From positions 1 to 11,673 of the forward strand of contig JAEDDP010000014.1 of NCBI GenBank assembly GCA_016297965.1: a stretch of DNA of 11,673 nucleotides, read 5' to 3'. The notes under the pieces are model-generated. The model was not told the DNA's origin. It made no database searches and saw only the letters and a list, made by a program, of their open reading frames with translations. This DNA comes from Alphaproteobacteria bacterium (lineage in GTDB: Bacteria; Pseudomonadota; Alphaproteobacteria; Rs-D84; CACZYB01). The position numbers and the translations under genes are program-made. Numbering within the stretch: position 1 is the first letter of the stretch; every line of letters begins with the position of its first letter. Below, piece by piece: positions 1 to 6,525 of this stretch.

Positions 1-44
1 TTTTGTAAATATTTATTTTTATTCGCAAATTTTATAATTTTTTG

Positions 45-73
45 TTTTAAATAAAATTTAATAATGCTATAAA
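45..73 (+). promoter_or_regulatory. Possible promoter of the aroK-lptE-holA-rluB operon
   Basis: An extended -10 element, TGCTATAAA, ends at position 73. A weak TTTTAA stands 17 nt upstream at 45-50 as a possible -35. The rest of positions 1-86 is very AT-rich with no gene visible. A start about 7 nt after the -10 would leave only a few bases before the first ATG at 87, so the message would be nearly leaderless, or translation would begin at the next in-frame ATG (99). In DNA this AT-rich such matches arise easily by chance. Confidence 0.35.
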
Positions 74-86
74 TAAAAGAAAAAAT

Positions 87-653
87 ATGGATGATGTTAT
101 GGATATAAAGCAAAAGTTAAAGAAACCTATTGTAATAGTAGGGTTGATGGGTGCCGGAAAAACATCCGTTGGAAAGATGATTGCGAAAAAATTGACCCTG
201 CCCTTTATTGATTCCGACAGCGAGATTGTGAAATCCGCCGGATGTTCCGTTGTTGATATTTTTTCAATTTACGGGGAAAGGGAATTTCGTCGTGTTGAAG
301 ACAGGGTTATCAACCGCATTTTATCGGACAATAAAATAAAGGTGCTTTCCACCGGTGAGGGAGCATTTATTATTGATGATGTAAGAAAACTTACAAAGGA
401 AAAGGCTATAACTATATGGTTAAAGGCGGATTTAAAACTTCTTGTAAAACGAACCAGTTTTAAAGACACTCGCCCTCTTCTTTTAAACTATGATTCAACA
501 AAAATTTTGAAAAAGTTGATTGATGAACGTTATCCAATATATGCGAATGCGGATATAACCGTTGAAACGAAGGATGAGCCAACATACAAAACCGCACAAA
601 ATGTATTAAGGGCGATTGAACAATTTTTAAATAAAGAGGAAAACAATGTTTAA
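87..653 (+). CDS. aroK: Shikimate kinase (AroK family) with an altered GGG motif
   Basis: Phosphorylates shikimate with ATP in the cytoplasmic chorismate pathway. The 188-residue protein has the family layout: Walker A GLMGAGKT at residues 19-26, the DSD motif with Asp44, GEREFRR with Arg68, a lid RPLL with Arg129, and ERYPIY with Arg148. By comparison with the Mycobacterium tuberculosis enzyme these are the counterparts of Asp34, Arg58, Arg117 and Arg136. The usual GGG shikimate-binding motif reads G90-E91-G92, the codon being GAG at 357-359. This is one transition away from glycine, so activity or specificity may be altered. The start is uncertain: ATG 87 has only a weak purine stretch upstream, and ATG 99 is an in-frame alternative. 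The usual partner aroB is not adjacent. It overlaps the next gene by 8 nt, so it is the first gene of a four-gene operon. Confidence 0.88.
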   Translation: MDDVMDIKQKLKKPIVIVGLMGAGKTSVGKMIAKKLTLPFIDSDSEIVKSAGCSVVDIFSIYGEREFRRVEDRVINRILSDNKIKVLSTGEGAFIIDDVRKLTKEKAITIWLKADLKLLVKRTSFKDTRPLLLNYDSTKILKKLIDERYPIYANADITVETKDEPTYKTAQNVLRAIEQFLNKEENNV

Positions 654-1143
654 AAAAATTTTACCGATGCTTTTATTTCTTTGTTCATGTGGATTTAAGC
701 CGATGTACAGACAGACACCATACAACAACCTTTCTGACAAAACCGCACAAATTGCAATTCTTCCGGTGCGGGGATTTGATGGCGCACACGGAGTTGAGTT
801 AAGGAACAGTCTTCTTAACAAGCTTACCCCTTATGGAAAGCCGGAAAATCCAACATATATTTTGGAAATTGCATTGTCGAAGCCAAATGTTGTTGATTAC
901 ACAATTAAAAATGATGGTACCGCTTCGTCTTACCTTGTAAAAATGAATGCGACATACACATTAAAAAAGAAAAGTGATTATTCAGTGTTATTGCAAAAAT
1001 CCGCAAATGCAGAAATTTCGTATAACATTTTGAAGAACCAGTTTTCAACGGAAATGTTAAAAAATAACGCAATTAAACTTACGATTGATGACATATCAAA
1101 ACAAATTTATTTTGCAATAATTACTTATTTTACAGAGAAATAA
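646..1143 (+). CDS. lptE: LptE-like LPS-assembly outer-membrane lipoprotein
   Basis: Probable lipoprotein partner of LptD, the outer-membrane translocon that inserts lipopolysaccharide. The 165-residue product begins with a short basic and hydrophobic signal peptide ending in the lipobox L12-C13-S14-C15. Cleavage before Cys15 would leave CGFKPMY, the Cys-Gly-Phe-x-Pro-Leu/Met-Tyr opening typical of alphaproteobacterial LptE. The rest alternates polar and hydrophobic residues as expected for a periplasmic alpha/beta domain, including a LRNSLLNKL helix near residue 50. An AGAGGA ribosome binding site lies just upstream of ATG 646, inside the end of aroK. The next gene, holA, starts 1 nt after its stop; an lptE-holA pair is common in alphaproteobacteria and supports the call. 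LptE sequences diverge widely, so the assignment rests on the N-terminus, length and neighbour. Confidence 0.77.
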   Translation: MFKKILPMLLFLCSCGFKPMYRQTPYNNLSDKTAQIAILPVRGFDGAHGVELRNSLLNKLTPYGKPENPTYILEIALSKPNVVDYTIKNDGTASSYLVKMNATYTLKKKSDYSVLLQKSANAEISYNILKNQFSTEMLKNNAIKLTIDDISKQIYFAIITYFTEK

Positions 1144-1144
1144 A

Positions 1145-2179
1145 ATGGTGAAATTTAAGCCCGCTGATTTTAATAATGCCAGAAAAAATAAGTTTTCGGA
1201 TTTTGATGGAATACTTTTTTATGGTCCGGACCGTGGGCAAGTCCTTGAAAATTTCAATATCGCCCTTGAATGTGTTGTGCCGGAAGTTGATGATGGATTT
1301 TCGGTGTTTGAATTTTCAAGTTCCGATATAAAGGATGACCCGTCAAAGCTTATTGATGAGGCGACCGCGATTTCATTTTTGGGAACACGAAAGGTTATAA
1401 AAATAAAGGATGCAACCGACGATGTGGCTGTTGTTATAAAGGACCTTCTTAAAAACTATGAAAAATTAGAGGCATTTATTTTGGTTTCGGCGGAGGAGCT
1501 TTCCCCAAATTCAAAGCTTCGTAATTTATTTGAGGTAAATAAACGGCTTGCTATACTTCCAAATTACCTTGACGATGGGGAAAATTTATCACAACTTATT
1601 CGCCAATCTTTGGTGCGGGCAGGAATAAAAAAAATTCCGGATGAGGTGTTGATGTTCCTTCGGACAAGACTTGGCGAGAACCGTGCAACCACAAGGATGG
1701 AGTTGGAAAAGCTTTCGCTGTATCTTTATGGTAAAAATGAAATCACATTGGAAGATGCACAAAATTGTGTAATGGATTCATCAAGTATCAATTTGCAGGA
1801 TTTACCATTGGCCGTGGCGGAGGGAAACAACAAACGTCTGTCCCTTATTTTGCCAAGGTTGCTTTCCGAGGGTAATTATCCGGTTGTACTTTTGAAAATA
1901 GTTCTTAACCACTTCAAAAACCTTTACTATATGGCGGGTGAAATTGAAAGTGGTCGTGGAATAAGTGATGTTATTGAAACGGCAAAACCACCAATATTTT
2001 ACAAGCTTAAACCAAGCTATGAAAGGCAACTTAAATTTTGGAGTACGGAAAAAATAATCAAGGTTATTTCTGAAATAAATGATGCCGACATACGGTGCAA
2101 ATCAAAGGACAGTCCGCAAGAAACCATACTGTCGCAGTTGATGTTTATGATTTGCTCTATTGTAAATAAAAGGAGTTAG
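1145..2179 (+). CDS. holA: DNA polymerase III delta subunit
   Basis: The delta subunit of the clamp loader, which opens the beta sliding clamp during replication. The 344-residue length is normal for the family. Visible features in order are the N-terminal ILFYGPDRGQVLENF segment (residues 23-37), matching the 'YGPDxG' start of alphaproteobacterial HolA; a central LRTRLGENRATTRMELEKLSLYL helix pair (172-194); and a C-terminal collar domain with PPIFYKLKPSYERQLKFWS (282-300) and the final INDADIRCKS helix. The start ATG lies 1 nt after the lptE stop, so translation is probably coupled. The last codons carry the AGGAGT ribosome binding site of the following pseudouridine synthase. The N-terminal AAA+-like fold lacks a working Walker A, which is normal for delta. 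Confidence 0.88.
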   Translation: MVKFKPADFNNARKNKFSDFDGILFYGPDRGQVLENFNIALECVVPEVDDGFSVFEFSSSDIKDDPSKLIDEATAISFLGTRKVIKIKDATDDVAVVIKDLLKNYEKLEAFILVSAEELSPNSKLRNLFEVNKRLAILPNYLDDGENLSQLIRQSLVRAGIKKIPDEVLMFLRTRLGENRATTRMELEKLSLYLYGKNEITLEDAQNCVMDSSSINLQDLPLAVAEGNNKRLSLILPRLLSEGNYPVVLLKIVLNHFKNLYYMAGEIESGRGISDVIETAKPPIFYKLKPSYERQLKFWSTEKIIKVISEINDADIRCKSKDSPQETILSQLMFMICSIVNKRS

Positions 2180-2181
2180 TG

Positions 2182-2925
2182 ATGGAAAAAGAATTAAACC
2201 GTGTGGCAAAGGTTATTGCAAGAAGTGGTGTTTGTTCAAGGCGTGATGCAGAGCGCAAAATTTTGGCGGGAAGTGTTGAGGTAAATGGAAAAATAATTGA
2301 CAGTCCCGCCCTTAACGTTTCAAATGAAGATGTTATAAAAGTGGATGGAGTTGAACTTTCCCATCCGGATGAAACACGACTTTTTATTTATAACAAACCG
2401 GTCGGACTTATAACATCGCACAGGGACGGTCAGGGACGACCAACCGTATTTGAAAAACTTCCACCGGAATATGGACGACTTCTTTCCGTGGGACGATTGG
2501 ATTTGAATTCCGAAGGGTTGTTGCTTCTTACAAATGATGGGGAATTCCAACGTTTTATGGAAAGTCCAAAGAATGAGTTTGAACGAATCTATCGTGTGCG
2601 TGTTCGTGGAATTCCATCAAAGGAGGATATTAAAAAACTTAAATCCGGTATTACCGTTGATGGGGTTCATTACAAAAGTATTGATGTAAAAATTGAAAAA
2701 ACGCAAAGCTCCAACACGTGGATAATTGTGAAACTGACCGAAGGAAAGAATCGGGAAATTCGTCGGACAATGGAAAGTTTGGGGTATCAGGTAAACCGGT
2801 TGATTCGTATATCGTATGCCGGACTTCAATTAAGGAACCTTGGGCTTGGTGAAATTTATGAGGTACAAATACCAAAAAAGATTTTGGAACTTTACCGCGA
2901 ATATAAGGAAAATTTGAAAAAATAA
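2182..2925 (+). CDS. rluB: Ribosomal large subunit pseudouridine synthase, RluB/RsuA family
   Basis: Isomerises a uridine of rRNA to pseudouridine. The 247-residue protein starts with an S4 RNA-binding domain (RVAKVIARSGVCSRRDAERKI, residues 7-27). The catalytic domain follows with NKPVG (71-75), the signature GRLDLNSEGLLLLTNDG whose Asp107 is the catalytic aspartate, and the C-terminal EGKNREIRRTMESLGY block. Overall it is closest to RluB, the enzyme for 23S rRNA position 2605, but RsuA, RluE and RluF share these motifs. I place the start at ATG 2182, which has AGGAGT 5 nt upstream. A GTG at 2179 is in frame but sits only 2 nt from that site. It is the last gene of the operon and is followed at once by a terminator hairpin. 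Confidence 0.88.
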   Translation: MEKELNRVAKVIARSGVCSRRDAERKILAGSVEVNGKIIDSPALNVSNEDVIKVDGVELSHPDETRLFIYNKPVGLITSHRDGQGRPTVFEKLPPEYGRLLSVGRLDLNSEGLLLLTNDGEFQRFMESPKNEFERIYRVRVRGIPSKEDIKKLKSGITVDGVHYKSIDVKIEKTQSSNTWIIVKLTEGKNREIRRTMESLGYQVNRLIRISYAGLQLRNLGLGEIYEVQIPKKILELYREYKENLKK

Positions 2926-2952
2926 AAGGAGGTTTAAAGCCCCCTTTTTTTT
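2924..2952. terminator. Bidirectional terminator between the rluB operon and tgt
   Basis: The strand AAAAGGAGG (2924-2932) pairs with CCCCCTTTT (2940-2948) around a 7-nt loop, with one A-C mismatch. Eight T residues (2945-2952) follow on the plus strand, and the minus strand also reads into a T-rich tract. It begins inside the rluB stop codon and lies 5 nt from the tgt stop, so it can serve both convergent genes. Confidence 0.6.
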
Positions 2953-2956
2953 GTTT

Positions 2957-4066
2957 TTAGCAATCGTTTGTTTCAAAGAAATTTTGTGCAAATTCAGCAT
3001 AACGATTTTCTTCTATTGCCTTTCGTATATCACGCATCAAATCTTGGTAATACCAAATGTTATGTTGTGAAAGCAATGTATAGCCCAAAATTTCGTGTGC
3101 ATTAAATAAATGATGTACATACGCACGACTGTAATTTTGACATGTCGGGCATTGACATTTTTCATCAAGAGGTCGCGAATCGTCCTTAAAACAAGCATTA
3201 TTAATATTAAGGAATCCACCACGAACAAATGCCTGACCTGTGCGACCACTTCGTGTTGGCATAACACAATCAAACATATCAATTCCGCGAAGAACACCGC
3301 CGACAATATCCTTTGGCTTTCCAACCCCCATCAAATACCTTGGCTTTTCATCGGGCAAAGCGCAAGCGGTGTAATCAAGAACTTCAAACATCATTTCTTG
3401 TGGTTCGCCAATGGCAAGTCCACCAACGGCGTATCCATCAAATGGAATTTCACGCAAAGCCTTTACTGATTCAAGGCGTAAATCCTTAAACATACTGCCC
3501 TGCACTATACCAAAAATTCCGTATCCATCGCGTTGTTCAAAGGCGTCAAACGAACGTTTCGCCCAACGCATTGACATACGCATTGATTGTTCAACCTTTT
3601 CCCGTTCAACCGGCCATGAAAGGCATTCGTCAAAACACATTGTAATATTACTGTCAAGAAGGTTTTGAATTTGTACCGAACGTTCCGGTGTCAAAAGGTG
3701 CTTTTCACCGCCGTCAATGTGGGATTGGAACTCAACCCCTTCCTCTGTGATTTTACGAAGTCCGGAAAGGCTCATTACCTGGAATCCACCGGAATCGGTA
3801 AGTATAGGTTTGTTCCAATTCATAAATTTGTGAAGACCACCCATTTTGTGAACAAGTTCCGCCGTTGGACGAAGCATAAGGTGGTATGTGTTGCCAAGAA
3901 GGATTTCGGCACCGGTTGCGGATACATCCTCTGGACGTAGGGCCTTTACCGTTCCAACAGTTCCAACTGGCATAAAGCAAGGTGTATGAATATTTCCGTG
4001 CTTTGTTTCTAAAATACCAAGTCGTGATTTTCCACAGGTTTTAAGTAAATTAAATTTTAATGACAT
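2957..4066 (-). CDS. tgt: Queuine/preQ1 tRNA-guanine transglycosylase
   Basis: Replaces guanine at the wobble position of Asp, Asn, His and Tyr tRNAs with the queuosine precursor preQ1. At 369 residues it is of normal bacterial length. It shows the base-binding LTDSGGFQ (Asp91 as general acid/base), FDEC near residue 145, GGLAIGE, the nucleophile in MFDCVMPTR (Asp266), and the zinc site C304-x-C306-x2-C309 with His335 at the expected 26-residue spacing. AAGGAAT precedes ATG 4066. It is a single gene bounded by terminators on both sides. I see no convincing -35/-10 pair and no preQ1 riboswitch in the roughly 60-nt upstream spacer, which holds only a 7-bp inverted repeat. No other queuosine gene lies in the window, so whether preQ1 is made or imported cannot be told here. 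Confidence 0.96.
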   Translation of the reverse strand: MSLKFNLLKTCGKSRLGILETKHGNIHTPCFMPVGTVGTVKALRPEDVSATGAEILLGNTYHLMLRPTAELVHKMGGLHKFMNWNKPILTDSGGFQVMSLSGLRKITEEGVEFQSHIDGGEKHLLTPERSVQIQNLLDSNITMCFDECLSWPVEREKVEQSMRMSMRWAKRSFDAFEQRDGYGIFGIVQGSMFKDLRLESVKALREIPFDGYAVGGLAIGEPQEMMFEVLDYTACALPDEKPRYLMGVGKPKDIVGGVLRGIDMFDCVMPTRSGRTGQAFVRGGFLNINNACFKDDSRPLDEKCQCPTCQNYSRAYVHHLFNAHEILGYTLLSQHNIWYYQDLMRDIRKAIEENRYAEFAQNFFETNDC

Positions 4067-4086
4067 AATTATTCCTTTTTATTTAT

Positions 4087-4104
4087 ATGTTAAAAACTTA
4101 ACAT
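4087..4104. repeat. Perfect inverted repeat upstream of tgt
   Basis: ATGTTAA and TTAACAT flank a 4-nt AAAC spacer, giving a perfect 7-bp inverted repeat 21 nt upstream of the tgt start codon. It could be a repressor half-site pair or a weak hairpin in the tgt leader. It is short and AT-rich, so chance is a fair explanation. Confidence 0.35.
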
Positions 4105-4123
4105 TTTAAAAAGAAATTGCAAT

Positions 4124-4145
4124 AAAAAAAGCAGTCAAAGACTGC
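4124..4145 (-). terminator. Rho-independent terminator after the SIMPL-protein gene
   Basis: Read on the minus strand, GCAGTC-TTT-GACTGC forms a perfect 6-bp stem with a 3-nt loop, followed by seven T residues. The plus strand lacks such a T-run after the stem, so this acts on the leftward transcript from the SIMPL gene. It starts 2 nt after the stop codon of the candidate 27-codon ORF. Confidence 0.88.
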
Positions 4146-4147
4146 CT

Positions 4148-4231
4148 TTAAAGATGTTGCGAATTTATCAGCTGGTACGCAGTAAACGCAACCGCAAAAT
4201 AAAGCGCATATAAAACTAAAACTTCAATAAT
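4148..4231 (-). CDS. Candidate 27-residue membrane peptide with an ATT start
   Basis: An open frame with no ATG, GTG or TTG encodes IIEVLVLYALYFAVAFTA plus YQLINSQHL. That is one clean hydrophobic helix with an acidic residue near the front and a polar tail. Three things suggest it is translated. AGGGAG, overlapping the stop of the SIMPL gene, lies 8 nt upstream of an ATT codon. The frame ends with TAA 2 nt before the terminator hairpin, where a last gene would end. And the composition is strongly membrane-like. ATT is a rare but real start codon, known for E. coli infC. Against it, 84 nt is short, AT-rich DNA tends to spell hydrophobic residues, and the start is non-standard. It could instead be a decayed gene end or untranslated 3' RNA. 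Confidence 0.4.
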   Translation of the reverse strand: MIEVLVLYALYFAVAFTAYQLINSQHL

Positions 4232-4243
4232 TTCTCAATCTCC

Positions 4244-4984
4244 CTATTTTAATTTGAATGAAACATCAACACTTACAGAAATGTTTTCATTTCCGGAAAA
4301 AATTGATGCTGGGGCAATACTTGCACCTTCATCCATATCATCCATTAAAGTTGCTTTTGCCATATAATACCTTGCACCAACATAATTGTTTTCACCATTA
4401 TAGTCGGCATAAATCATTTCACCAACAGATTGTCCGTTGGATGTTGCAATTTTTTCTGCCTGGACGTGGGCATTTTTAATTGCTTCGGCAATACAATTTT
4501 CGCGTTCAACATTGTAAACATCCTGGGATACAAAGTTTTCAAAATTTGATGTGTAAACATCCTTATATTGTGCCAAATCAAAAGTAATAGAGCTTAAAAT
4601 TTCTGGGTTTGAAGTAATAACACGTACACCGATAATACCTTCTACACCAACCTTTTCATTTGAATTTTTTGTTGAATTCCATTCATATTTATCACGGGTT
4701 GTATATTCGGTTGTTTCAATTTCAAGTCCCTTATTTTGTTCCTGAATTGACTTTAACAATGAGGAAACTTCACCATAGGTTGAAAGAGATTTTTTAATTG
4801 CGGAACCGGAATCTTGTTCCACATTTTTAATTGTTATTGAAAGTGCAAACTTATTCTTTTTTACCTTTTTATAGCATTTTCCAACAACGGAAATTTTTCC
4901 CGAATCGTTTTTGGGTAAAACCAAAACACCGATAATAAGTGCAGTAATTGAAGCAAAAACAACATTTATATTAAGGTTTTTCAT
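4244..4984 (-). CDS. SIMPL-domain (DUF541) membrane-anchored protein
   Basis: A 246-residue protein with an N-terminal hydrophobic segment (about residues 6-23, after MKNLNIN) that would act as a signal anchor or uncleaved signal peptide, placing the rest in the periplasm. The body fits the SIMPL/DUF541 family: an early ISVVGK strand, the long alternating strand-helix pattern, a helix ENCIAEAIKNAHVQAEKIATSNG typical of the family, and a final SVDVSFKLK strand. Its biochemical role is not established; relatives include E. coli YggE, linked to oxidative stress. The start is set at 4984 because GGAGGAAAG lies 8 nt upstream. The in-frame ATG at 4999 overlaps that ribosome binding site and has none of its own. 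A promoter-like site lies upstream, and a candidate mini-ORF and terminator lie downstream. Confidence 0.82.
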   Translation of the reverse strand: MKNLNINVVFASITALIIGVLVLPKNDSGKISVVGKCYKKVKKNKFALSITIKNVEQDSGSAIKKSLSTYGEVSSLLKSIQEQNKGLEIETTEYTTRDKYEWNSTKNSNEKVGVEGIIGVRVITSNPEILSSITFDLAQYKDVYTSNFENFVSQDVYNVERENCIAEAIKNAHVQAEKIATSNGQSVGEMIYADYNGENNYVGARYYMAKATLMDDMDEGASIAPASIFSGNENISVSVDVSFKLK

Positions 4985-5012
4985 TTTTCTTTCCTCCATT
5001 TTATTTTCCCAT

Positions 5013-5040
5013 ATTTTAGCACAAGATTATAAAAAATCAA
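5013..5040 (-). promoter_or_regulatory. Probable promoter of the SIMPL-protein gene
   Basis: On the minus strand TTGATT (-35) is followed after 16 nt by TAAAAT, which is preceded by TGC and so forms an extended -10. It lies about 30 nt upstream of the chosen start at 4984, leaving a short leader that contains GGAGGA. The divergent tspO promoter lies about 50 bp away in the same spacer. Confidence 0.55.
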
Positions 5041-5093
5041 TTGGCTTTAAAATACTATTTTTAATATAAATTTAATATTTTTACAATTTTAGG

Positions 5094-5122
5094 TTGTATT
5101 TCTAAAAATATTCTAGTATAAT
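5094..5122 (+). promoter_or_regulatory. Strong sigma-70-type promoter of tspO
   Basis: TTGTAT (5094-5099) and a perfect TATAAT (5117-5122) are separated by 17 nt. The expected start near 5129 would give a leader of about 15 nt carrying GGAGG (5130-5134), 9 nt before the ATG. The spacer further left (5041-5090) is almost pure A/T, which could act as an UP element. Confidence 0.75.
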
Positions 5123-5143
5123 TAGAATCGGAGGCAAGAAAGA

Positions 5144-5671
5144 ATGCAAAATAAAATAAAAGATATAAAGCTGGTATGGAAACGCAAAACCTTTTCAATT
5201 ATGGATTTACTTTTGTGTGTTTTCTTTATTGTAGTTTGTGATTTTATCGGATATTTGGGTACTTTTTTCCAAAAAGAAAGTCTTAAAGTCTGGTATCCAA
5301 TGCTTACCAAATCAGAATTTACTCCACCGTCTTTTGTTTTTTCGTTTGTATGGGGAATACTTTATGCTTTGATTGGATTTGCAACTTTTCTTGCCTTTAA
5401 AAAGTCCGGTAGGGATATGAAAAAATCTGTGTTATTCATATTTTTCCTTCAACTTGGCTTTAATTTGCTATGGAACATATTTTTCTTTGGAATGAGGGCT
5501 CCTTTATTCGCATTCATTGAAATATTGTTCCTCCTTATAATCGTGGTGAATATGATGCAATTATACAGAAAAGTAAGCCTTGCATCATATTTGCTTCTTT
5601 TACCATACTTTTTTTGGCTACTTTTTGCCATATACCTTAATTTTTTCATTGTTGTGGAAAATTTAGGTTGA
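5144..5671 (+). CDS. tspO: TspO/MBR (translocator protein) family membrane protein
   Basis: An inner-membrane protein of the tryptophan-rich sensory protein / peripheral benzodiazepine receptor family, which binds porphyrins and other small hydrophobic ligands; in Rhodobacter it tunes photopigment gene expression. The 175-residue sequence gives five hydrophobic segments (about 21-42, 64-85, 93-113, 119-140, 148-172). It shows the family blocks: WYPMLTKSEFTPPSFVFSFVWGILY in and before helix 2 (Trp50, Pro61-Pro62, Trp70), LGFNLLWNIFFFG (Asn107, Trp110), and the final PYFFWLLFAIYLN. The N-terminus before helix 1 is about 20 residues, somewhat longer than in compact members. A strong promoter and GGAGG support the start. 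A second membrane gene follows 56 nt downstream, so the two may be cotranscribed. Confidence 0.9.
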   Translation: MQNKIKDIKLVWKRKTFSIMDLLLCVFFIVVCDFIGYLGTFFQKESLKVWYPMLTKSEFTPPSFVFSFVWGILYALIGFATFLAFKKSGRDMKKSVLFIFFLQLGFNLLWNIFFFGMRAPLFAFIEILFLLIIVVNMMQLYRKVSLASYLLLLPYFFWLLFAIYLNFFIVVENLG

Positions 5672-5696
5672 AAAGGAGGTTATAAAAAGTTAGGAT
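5668..5696 (+). promoter_or_regulatory. Possible internal promoter before the six-helix membrane gene
   Basis: TTGAAA (5668-5673) and TAGGAT (5691-5696) stand 17 nt apart, starting within the last codons of tspO. The -35 is a 5/6 match to consensus and the -10 a weak 4/6 match. It could give the next gene some independent expression. The stretch between also contains AAAGGAGG, a strong ribosome-binding consensus with no start codon at a usable distance. Confidence 0.3.
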
Positions 5697-5727
5697 AGGC
5701 GGATGTTAAATAATAAACGAGGTCAAA

Positions 5728-6390
5728 ATGATATCAACAATGAAACAAGCCACACGAAATATATTTTCCAGATTAAACTGGAAGGTGTATGGACCAACTT
5801 TGTTTACCTTAATCACTCTCCTATCTATAATCCCATGCTGGATCTTTCTTCCGGAAAGGTTCGCATGGGAAAATCATTTGATTGAAAATGCTCAGCTTTT
5901 GATTTTGGCGGGTTGTTTTTGGATTGCGGTAAAGTCCAAATCAAACAAAAAGTTGTTTAATTGGGTTGCGATGATTGCCGTAATTTTATTTTTACGGGAA
6001 ATAAATTGCGGAAGAATATTTTTCCCACGCCCAAGACCGGAGGGAATGGCACCAACATTTTATCATTGGAATGAAATAATTCCGAATTATTGGTGGCGGG
6101 TGCCAAATGCGATTTATGCATGTTTTCTACTTTATGCAATTTATTATTTCTTTAAAAATAGGCTTTATAAAACATTATGGGATTATGCAAAGTTTGCAAA
6201 GGTTGATTGTATAAATATTATCTGTCTTTTTATTGGACTTATAGTTGGAAGTATTTCGGAAAGTCGTTTTATGGAAGATGAAATGCTTGAAGAACTTACT
6301 GAAACTTTGTTTTATGTATCGTTTACGGTACTTGTATATCTATATTCACGGTATCCTGCTTTTTCCATTACGAAAAGGGAAAGAAAATAA
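5728..6390 (+). CDS. Six-helix integral membrane protein, function unknown
   Basis: I do not recognise a named family. The 220 residues give about six hydrophobic segments (roughly 22-41, 52-69, 77-92, 125-142, 160-177, 188-207) and a basic tail (TKRERK). Charged residues sit at membrane edges in a pattern that looks functional: E48-N-H-x2-E53 before helix 2, R90-E91 at the end of helix 3, a positively charged, proline-rich loop (PRPRPEG), and an acidic run ME183-D-E-M-L-E-E-L-T-E192 leading into helix 6. Such acidic residues could bind metal or a polar substrate, but this is inference. GAGG lies 5 nt before ATG 5728; the ATG at 5740 is too far from it. The gene follows tspO and ends at a strong terminator. 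Confidence 0.78.
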   Translation: MISTMKQATRNIFSRLNWKVYGPTLFTLITLLSIIPCWIFLPERFAWENHLIENAQLLILAGCFWIAVKSKSNKKLFNWVAMIAVILFLREINCGRIFFPRPRPEGMAPTFYHWNEIIPNYWWRVPNAIYACFLLYAIYYFFKNRLYKTLWDYAKFAKVDCINIICLFIGLIVGSISESRFMEDEMLEELTETLFYVSFTVLVYLYSRYPAFSITKRERK

Positions 6391-6417
6391 AAAACTTTTA
6401 AACATATAATAAAAATT

Positions 6418-6443
6418 GGTTGGCTTTATTCCAACCTTTTTTT
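6418..6443 (+). terminator. Rho-independent terminator after the membrane gene
   Basis: GGTTGG (6418-6423) pairs perfectly with CCAACC (6431-6436) around a 7-nt loop, followed by seven T residues. It ends the rightward tspO-membrane gene transcript 27 nt after the stop codon. Confidence 0.85.
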
Positions 6444-6449
6444 ATTACA

Positions 6450-6467
6450 AAAATCAGCCGTGATTTT
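6450..6467. repeat. Perfect 7-bp hairpin between two terminators
   Basis: AAAATCA and TGATTTT flank a GCCG loop. On the minus strand the stem runs into TTTTTG, so it may be a weak backup terminator for pyrG read-through. No other role is visible. Confidence 0.45.
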
Positions 6468-6497
6468 GAAATGGGAAAATACCTTGACCACACAAAT

Positions 6498-6519
6498 AAA
6501 AAAGGTGCCGATTGGCACC
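6498..6519 (-). terminator. Rho-independent terminator of pyrG
   Basis: On the minus strand GGTGCC-AATC-GGCACC forms a perfect 6-bp stem with a 4-nt loop, followed by TTTTTT. It lies 6 nt after the pyrG stop codon. Confidence 0.9.
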
Positions 6520-6525
6520 CGTTTA

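Noticed and set aside
2957..4066. Several long frames antisense to tgt
   Set aside because: tgt has every catalytic and zinc residue. The antisense products have no recognisable motif and are shadows of its codon use.
4067..4130. A preQ1 riboswitch upstream of tgt
   Set aside because: The spacer holds only an AT-rich inverted repeat and the neighbouring terminator. I see no C-rich loop or A-rich tail arrangement of a preQ1 aptamer.
4148..4246. Stop-codon read-through extending the SIMPL protein into the downstream hydrophobic frame
   Set aside because: The 27-codon frame is in phase with the SIMPL gene, but two stops (TAG and TGA) separate them and no read-through context is visible. A separate ATT start is the simpler reading.
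5671..5680. AAAGGAGG just after tspO as the ribosome binding site of another small gene
   Set aside because: No start codon lies at a usable distance and the frames close within a few codons. It is likely chance or part of a weak promoter spacer.
5703..5885. A 60-codon ATG frame starting in the spacer before the six-helix membrane gene
   Set aside because: It is mostly a shifted reading of the membrane gene, and its product has no pattern suggesting a protein. The frame at 5728 has its own ribosome binding site and a clear membrane topology.
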